From positions 1 through 9,979 of the forward strand of contig DGBH01000105.1 of NCBI GenBank assembly GCA_002384205.1: 9,979 bases of DNA. Direction: 5' to 3'. The DNA is from Bacteroidetes bacterium UBA4009. Lineage in GTDB: Bacteria; Bacteroidota; Bacteroidia; NS11-12g; UBA9320. The stretch's first letter is position 1, and every line of letters begins with the position of its first letter. Below the pieces are notes generated by a model. It saw nothing but the letters and a program-made list of their open reading frames with translations, was not told where the DNA came from and did no database searches. The translations under genes were made by a program, and so were the position numbers. Below, in pieces: positions 6,199 to 9,979 of the stretch.

Positions 6199-6480
6199 TT
6201 AAACCCATCCTTTTTTGTTTTTATTTGCGTCTAATGGCATTGTGCGTGATGAATCAGCGTAAAAATTGCCATAAGCAATAGATTTGATATCACCGCGAGT
6301 GATGCCAATATCATTTAATTCTCTGTTTGTAAGGGAGTTTAGTTCTTTTAGAGTTCGACGCTGCCGTGCGCGCGTCACCATGAATTTGTCTAAAGCTGTG
6401 AATAAAGCTTTGATTTTTGTAAATACTGTTGATACTGCAGTAAGTTTGTATGATGGTAGTGATTGAAGTGTGTGTGACAT
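6199..6480 (-). CDS. DUF1127 (YjiS-like) small protein
   Basis: This 93-aa basic protein has the DUF1127 core at about residues 38-68: RARQRRTLKELNSLTNRELN, then DIGITRGDIKSIAYG. The Arg-rich helix followed by L-x-x-L-x-x-R-E-L-x-D-I-G-I-x-R-x-D-I is the family signature. DUF1127 proteins are common in proteobacteria, often as many paralogues. Some bind RNA and affect phosphate and carbon metabolism in alphaproteobacteria. A phage copy suggests capture from a host and a role in adjusting host RNA or metabolism, which is inference. It has the strongest ribosome site in the window (TAAGGAGA, six bases before the ATG) and a host-type promoter upstream, so it is probably expressed early and abundantly. 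It carries no capsid-targeting tag. Confidence 0.85.
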   Translation of the reverse strand: MSHTLQSLPSYKLTAVSTVFTKIKALFTALDKFMVTRARQRRTLKELNSLTNRELNDIGITRGDIKSIAYGNFYADSSRTMPLDANKNKKGWV

Positions 6481-6486
6481 GTTGCA

Positions 6487-6494
6487 TCTCCTTA
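6487..6494 (-). promoter_or_regulatory. Strong Shine-Dalgarno site of the DUF1127 gene
   Basis: The minus strand reads TAAGGAGA, with six bases to the ATG at 6480. It is the only near-consensus ribosome site in the window and fixes this start; an alternative frame opening at 6502 has none. Confidence 0.75.
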
Positions 6495-6524
6495 ACGCAC
6501 ATAATTGTTTAATGTAGAATTACA

Positions 6525-6551
6525 ATTATATTTATCGAGAAAAAGTGACAA
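6525..6551 (-). promoter_or_regulatory. Putative host sigma-70 promoter for the DUF1127 group
   Basis: The minus strand has TTGTCA (6551-6546), a 15-bp spacer and a perfect TATAAT (6530-6525). Transcription would start near 6518 and give a leader of about 38 nt. The spacer is shorter than the ideal 17. An overlapping GATAAATA (6536-6529) is one base off the late octamer, so dual early and late use is possible. Confidence 0.5.
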
Positions 6552-6559
6552 AATGACCT

Positions 6560-6619
6560 AATTTGGGTTGCCAATTTGGTATAGTCGGTATTCACTGGTG
6601 TCAACAGTGACAAGTTGAC
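6560..6619. repeat. Direct and inverted repeats upstream of the DUF1127 promoter
   Basis: AATTTGG occurs twice in direct orientation (6560-6566 and 6573-6579), 13 bp apart. GTCAAC...GTTGAC (6600-6619) is an inverted repeat with an 8-nt spacer, and CACTG...CAGTG (6594-6610) is an interlocking one. No T run follows on the minus strand, so a simple terminator for the upstream gene is not supported. Operator sites for the promoter beside them are possible. Confidence 0.4.
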
Positions 6620-6625
6620 CGGCGG

Positions 6626-7858
6626 TTATTTTTGCCAGCCTTTAATATACTTGTCTGAGAAGTTTGCATTACTAAATTCTAATCTGTCGATTAATTTTAC
6701 TGCGCTCTTACCCATTTTATCAATAGCAACAAAACCTTCTTGTTCTGTTACTTTATAACCATCAGCGGTCTTAAGGAATGTACCAACTTGTTTTGCTTTG
6801 TCGAGTTTGCGAATTATCATATGCTTTGCATCTATAATAACGTTATACAGATCAAACACTGCTACTATTTGTGCAGGTGGAGTTCTTTTAAAGTATTCGA
6901 GGGTAGCATCTTTCTTTTGACGCTGAATAACCTTACCTTTTTCTGTTTTTCTTTTATCTGCTTCTTTTTCGTATATAGCATCAATATAAGATTCTAAATC
7001 TCTTACAAACGCACGAGTGTTTTTAATTCTTTCACCGGCTCGGATTTTTGTATTAACAAAGGTTTTAACTCTCATAAGAGTATCTTCATTCTCAGAAATA
7101 CCGTTTAACGTTTCTTTTTTGATTGTTCTAAACAACTTACCAGCTTCGGAAAGAACCGCGTTGACTTTTTCAGTTTCAGCTTTGGTAAAGTTTGCAGTAC
7201 CAGACACATCTTTGTAAACCGCGTCTACTGACCAGACTGATTTCGTTGTCTTGAGGCTAGAAGCAATCTCCTCTCCAAAGCTTGCAGACATTTCTTCAAA
7301 GCTTGATCCTCGGTATGTTGTATGCCAGACCACACCGAGCTTGGATCCGAGAATTTGTTTACCGAGGTTTGAGTCTTTAGGTACCGTGTAAACAATCGTA
7401 TTAGGATGGAAAGTAATATGCGGTTCACCTTCAATGTCCACCACTTTGAGATCATCTTTTGCATATAGGAAATCACCTTGTACTACACCTTTGATTCCGA
7501 GTTTTGGTAACTCGGCCAAGGCTAGTTTCATTTTAACATTCAAATCGCCAGAACTTATGTCGGCGTCAATTTCAGCAGGTGTTTTATACACCTTTGGGTT
7601 TTTATTAAAGATGCCTTTCTTAGCAACGAAAAACTTCTTATCAGATGGATCGATACCAGCGAATACAGCTGGAGCGCCGTCCCATTTAACTGTTACATCA
7701 ACATTACTTTTAGAATTACCTGCGAGCATATCTCTTAGGGAGCGCAAAAAATTAATAGCGTCACGAGTACCATCTACACCGTGGTTCAAGATAGAATCTT
7801 CGAGATGCTCCATGTGAGTATTCTTAGACTCTGTTATAAAAGATTTAAAATTGTGCAT
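6626..7858 (-). CDS. DUF6267-type protein with ligase-like KxDG motif and capsid-targeting-like N-terminus
   Basis: This 410-aa protein starts MHNFKSFITES, with I8-T9-E10 fitting the T4 prohead-protease rule. From memory it matches a family of marine T4-like phage proteins labelled DUF6267: HMEHLEDSILNHG (15-27), VKWDGAPAVFAGID (57-70), FFVAKKGIFNKNP (76-88), GVVQGDFLY (124-132), ITFHPNTIVYTVP (148-160) and VVWHTTYRG (176-184). K58-W59-D60-G61 has the form of motif I (KxDG) of covalent nucleotidyltransferases such as DNA and RNA ligases, and VVQGDFLY lies where motif III is expected. A divergent ligase-like fold is therefore possible but unproven. The C-terminal 200 residues are Lys-rich and helical. 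AAAGGGA at 7864-7870 overlaps the upstream stop and gives a good ribosome site, implying coupling to the nuclease-like gene. Confidence 0.75.
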   Translation of the reverse strand: MHNFKSFITESKNTHMEHLEDSILNHGVDGTRDAINFLRSLRDMLAGNSKSNVDVTVKWDGAPAVFAGIDPSDKKFFVAKKGIFNKNPKVYKTPAEIDADISSGDLNVKMKLALAELPKLGIKGVVQGDFLYAKDDLKVVDIEGEPHITFHPNTIVYTVPKDSNLGKQILGSKLGVVWHTTYRGSSFEEMSASFGEEIASSLKTTKSVWSVDAVYKDVSGTANFTKAETEKVNAVLSEAGKLFRTIKKETLNGISENEDTLMRVKTFVNTKIRAGERIKNTRAFVRDLESYIDAIYEKEADKRKTEKGKVIQRQKKDATLEYFKRTPPAQIVAVFDLYNVIIDAKHMIIRKLDKAKQVGTFLKTADGYKVTEQEGFVAIDKMGKSAVKLIDRLEFSNANFSDKYIKGWQK

Positions 7859-7860
7859 TG

Positions 7861-9141
7861 TTATCCCTTTTTGTCCATAACAAAACCAAGTTTATTTTTA
7901 CCAGAGTACCCAGCCCATTCAAACCTAAATGTGGAGTCTTTGAAATAATTGTTTTTGAACAGAATATTTGTTTTTGTTACGTCAACATTAACTTGTATAA
8001 GTGTAACTTGTTTAGCTACACGTGTAAGCGACTTGCGCATTTCTTCGTCAGCGTTAAGTATTTTATAGATAGATCCGCCCAACGGTGACAACACAAGTCT
8101 AAGTCTGTCGTCGCCTTCTATAGTCTTTGATTTAAGCGTGGTGCCTACGGCTTTCCAAAACGGTTCAAGCGCTGCTACAAGATCTGCTTGATCTTCAAAC
8201 TTTTCAACAAAATCTTTTACAGTGTCTACTGTAATAGCAGGTACTCTTTTGTTCATGATGCTAGAAAGCTTTCTAATTGCGTCTGTATCCATGAATTTGT
8301 GGAGTTCAATCATCTGATCTTTCATTGGCAACTCATTAACTATTTTGAATATCGCAAGAGATTTTTCTGATTTTAAATCAAACGCTGTAGCCTTTTTAAC
8401 TTTTTTGTTAATAGAATTAATAATGTTTTGTATTGTTACTTTACCACCACCACCAGATTTTACTGATATAGGATATTCAATACCAAAGCGCACGCCATAG
8501 AAATCTACTAGAGGTTCGTTACTAGATTTAGGGAAAGATGAAGCTTTGAATCCAAGATTAGTCTGTGACCATATGGCAGAAAGTATCTCACCAAAATCTG
8601 ATGAAACCACCCGAAGATCTTCTGCTGAAAATGTAGTATCAATTGCTATTTTGCTGCCCTTTGTTCGAACAGCTTGCATCATCTGCATAAGTTGGCGCAC
8701 AACATCAGAGTTGTACTTTTTCTCAAGCTCAATTTTGACTGCAGTATATATTTGAACTGAAGTAAGTGTTTTACCGGCAAGGCCTAAAGCGTCTGGTGTT
8801 AATGCTTTATTAGTAAATACGCGAGGACCGCTTTTCGTAGCCCCAGCAGCATTATTAACCCACGGTATTGAATCACCAGCTTTTAGTTTGCCAATAGATT
8901 TTGTAAGCACTAATAGTTTACTAGGATACTTACTGGATATAGAAGCTTTGTTGTATTCATCAACTCTTATGTTTATTTTTCTAAACGCGATTATTTGATC
9001 TGATTCTGAGCCACTCATTGGAAAACGAGCGTGAGTTACGCCTCGCGCTTGAGTAAGAGTTATACCAAGAGAATCACTGATGTAAGATCTTAAATTGCTA
9101 ACCACTGGTGCCTCAGATAGATATTTAATAAACGTTTTCAT
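7861..9141 (-). CDS. Putative PD-(D/E)xK-like nuclease with capsid-targeting-like N-terminus
   Basis: This is a 426-aa protein starting MKTFIKYLSEAP, with L8-S9-E10 matching the capsid-targeting and cleavage pattern. Residues 181-234 have the order seen in PD-(D/E)xK nucleases: a helix with Glu (DFGEILSAIW, E185), a strand with Asp (PLVDFY, D213) and a strand ending S-V-K (EYPISVKSGGGGK, K228) before a helix. The usual E-x-K is S-x-K, a variant known in that fold. An earlier segment, FTNKALTPDALGLAGKT (108-124), recalls phage and restriction-type proteins but is not decisive. The C-terminal half is helical and then beta-rich, without recognised motifs. A late promoter lies 33 bp upstream. No clear ribosome site precedes the ATG. 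It is the first of two genes with the DUF6267-type gene. Nuclease function is a hypothesis from motif order alone. Confidence 0.6.
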   Translation of the reverse strand: MKTFIKYLSEAPVVSNLRSYISDSLGITLTQARGVTHARFPMSGSESDQIIAFRKINIRVDEYNKASISSKYPSKLLVLTKSIGKLKAGDSIPWVNNAAGATKSGPRVFTNKALTPDALGLAGKTLTSVQIYTAVKIELEKKYNSDVVRQLMQMMQAVRTKGSKIAIDTTFSAEDLRVVSSDFGEILSAIWSQTNLGFKASSFPKSSNEPLVDFYGVRFGIEYPISVKSGGGGKVTIQNIINSINKKVKKATAFDLKSEKSLAIFKIVNELPMKDQMIELHKFMDTDAIRKLSSIMNKRVPAITVDTVKDFVEKFEDQADLVAALEPFWKAVGTTLKSKTIEGDDRLRLVLSPLGGSIYKILNADEEMRKSLTRVAKQVTLIQVNVDVTKTNILFKNNYFKDSTFRFEWAGYSGKNKLGFVMDKKG

Positions 9142-9173
9142 GTGAAATGCGCCAATACTGTTCTATTTTCATT

Positions 9174-9181
9174 TATTTATA
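9174..9181 (-). promoter_or_regulatory. T4-type late promoter TATAAATA before the nuclease-like gene
   Basis: This exact TATAAATA lies three bases past the helicase stop and 33 bp before the ATG at 9141. The start is expected near 9168. It separates an early or middle replication gene from a late unit. Confidence 0.8.
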
Positions 9182-9184
9182 TAC

Positions 9185-9979
9185 TTAGGAAATACCGCCT
9201 GCAGAGAATAATGTTTTCTTACTTCCTGCTTGACCGAAGGTAGTTTTATCAAAAGCAGCAGTATTATCGTTACTCTTAGAATTACTAAATGACGCAGTGT
9301 TTGCAGCACTGTTACCACCAATACCGCGCTGAGCATTTTCTTCTAGATCGTAAATTTGCATTTTAGCTCTATCAATACCAACAACAAACCGGCGATAATA
9401 ATCAAGTGCACCCCATCGGTTTTTAAGTTGTTTCATCATTAGCTGACCGAGATTATCAAGCTCTTCAGTTGTAATCAAACCAATAATCATATCGGCCGTG
9501 TGGGTTATCCCCATAGACTCAGAAGTATTAGTAAGATCAACGTCAGAATTCCCGTAACCATCACGATTGAATTGAGACGAAGTAACCACAGCACAATTAT
9601 ATTCCATCGCAAGACCACGTACCTCCTCGGCTATTGATTTAACTAGTGTATAAGAGTTAGCAGCTGCAGCACCTTTAATACGTTGTGATGCACAGATGTT
9701 AAGATAATCGATAAAGATTACATCGGGTGTAAAGTTCTTCTTCATTTTTAATTCATTAAGCAAATGGCGGAAGTGGCCAACGTGGGCAGAACCAGTAGGA
9801 TATTCTTTAATAACCAGTTGTCCAGTACACTTTGATTTGATACGCTCCATGCGCTTCTTATAAACATCTCTTGGTAACAATTTCAACTCATCGAGAGTAA
9901 CATCCATCATATTAGCATCGATACGCTCAGCAACACGTTCTTCTGCCATTTCCATCGTAATATCCAAAACACTTAGGCC
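9185..9979 (-). CDS. 41: Replicative DNA helicase, T4 gp41/DnaB type (5' end outside window)
   Basis: The frame stays open to the right edge (264 residues seen), so the N-terminal domain and Walker A loop are missing. The visible part starts GLSVLDITMEMAEERVAERIDANM in register with the segment after Walker A in T4 gp41. It continues with KEYPTGSAHVGHFRHLLNEL, the Walker B strand PDVIFIDYLNIC (Asp codon near 9709), an SSQFNRDG motif with the DnaB-family sensor Gln, and KNRWGALDYYRRFVVGIDR with the basic residues expected at the subunit interface. RecA-like helicases of this kind form hexamers, unwind the phage fork 5' to 3' and work with the primase. The last 45 residues are a Ser/Asn/Ala-rich flexible tail. 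A TTG at 9967 is internal and is not the start. Confidence 0.95.
   Translation of the reverse strand, partial: GLSVLDITMEMAEERVAERIDANMMDVTLDELKLLPRDVYKKRMERIKSKCTGQLVIKEYPTGSAHVGHFRHLLNELKMKKNFTPDVIFIDYLNICASQRIKGAAAANSYTLVKSIAEEVRGLAMEYNCAVVTSSQFNRDGYGNSDVDLTNTSESMGITHTADMIIGLITTEELDNLGQLMMKQLKNRWGALDYYRRFVVGIDRAKMQIYDLEENAQRGIGGNSAANTASFSNSKSNDNTAAFDKTTFGQAGSKKTLFSAGGIS

Noticed and set aside
6600..6619. Inverted repeat as a terminator for the DUF6267-type gene
   Set aside because: The stem is only about six base pairs with an 8-nt loop, and no T run follows on the minus strand.
7434..7817. A 127-codon open frame on the plus strand
   Set aside because: It is antisense to conserved motifs of the DUF6267-type gene and shows no recognisable domain or start signal.
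9965..9967. TTG as the start of a 260-aa protein
   Set aside because: The frame is open upstream to the window edge and the residues before the TTG (GLSV) align with gp41-type helicases, so this is the interior of a longer gene.

Overview
The window is a compact stretch of a T4-superfamily (tailed, contractile-tail type) bacteriophage genome. The evidence is a gp41/DnaB-type replicative helicase at the right edge, four exact copies of the T4 late-promoter octamer TATAAATA placed just before genes, tight head-to-tail gene packing, and N-termini like those of T4 internal head proteins. All 14 genes lie on the minus strand, so transcription runs from high to low coordinates. The host cannot be fixed. 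A DUF1127 gene, a family common in proteobacteria and especially abundant in alphaproteobacteria, and the resemblance of several modules to proteins of marine T4-like phages suggest an aquatic proteobacterial host.

Layout in the direction of transcription: (1) the C-terminal part of the helicase (9979-9185). (2) A late promoter and a two-gene unit: a 426-aa protein with a PD-(D/E)xK-nuclease-like core (9141-7861) and a 410-aa DUF6267-type protein with a ligase-like KxDG motif (7858-6626). (3) A 145-bp regulatory gap with repeats and a host-type promoter, feeding three small genes (DUF1127, a 66-aa protein, a 36-aa protein) and ending in a hairpin terminator. (4) A late promoter that partly overlaps that terminator, then a surface-modification cassette: DXD-type glycosyltransferase, sulfotransferase and GT25-like glycosyltransferase. 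(5) A late promoter, a 617-aa multi-module protein with an N-terminal nucleotidyltransferase, a 72-aa protein, an HD-domain alarmone-hydrolase-like protein and a DUF6321-type protein. (6) A last late promoter and a Cys-rich, Lys-rich protein that leaves the left edge.

The main observation is that seven of the 14 proteins begin, or nearly begin, with one short pattern, M-x-x-F-x-x-[aromatic/H]-[I/L/C]-x-E. This closely resembles the T4 capsid-targeting sequence MKTYQEFIAE, which directs internal proteins into the prohead and is removed by the gp21 protease after (I/L)-x-E. Four of the seven have an exact (I/L)-x-E at residues 8-10. The tagged proteins include putative enzymes: a ppGpp-hydrolase-like HD protein, a nucleotidyltransferase, a nuclease-like and a ligase-like protein. 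The reading is that this is a late module of packaged, protease-processed proteins that may be injected with the DNA. The helicase, DUF1127 group and glycosyl/sulfotransferase cassette lack the tag. Packaging and injection are inferred and not shown by sequence alone. No tRNA, CRISPR array or insertion sequence was seen, and no gene-free stretch exceeds 150 bp.
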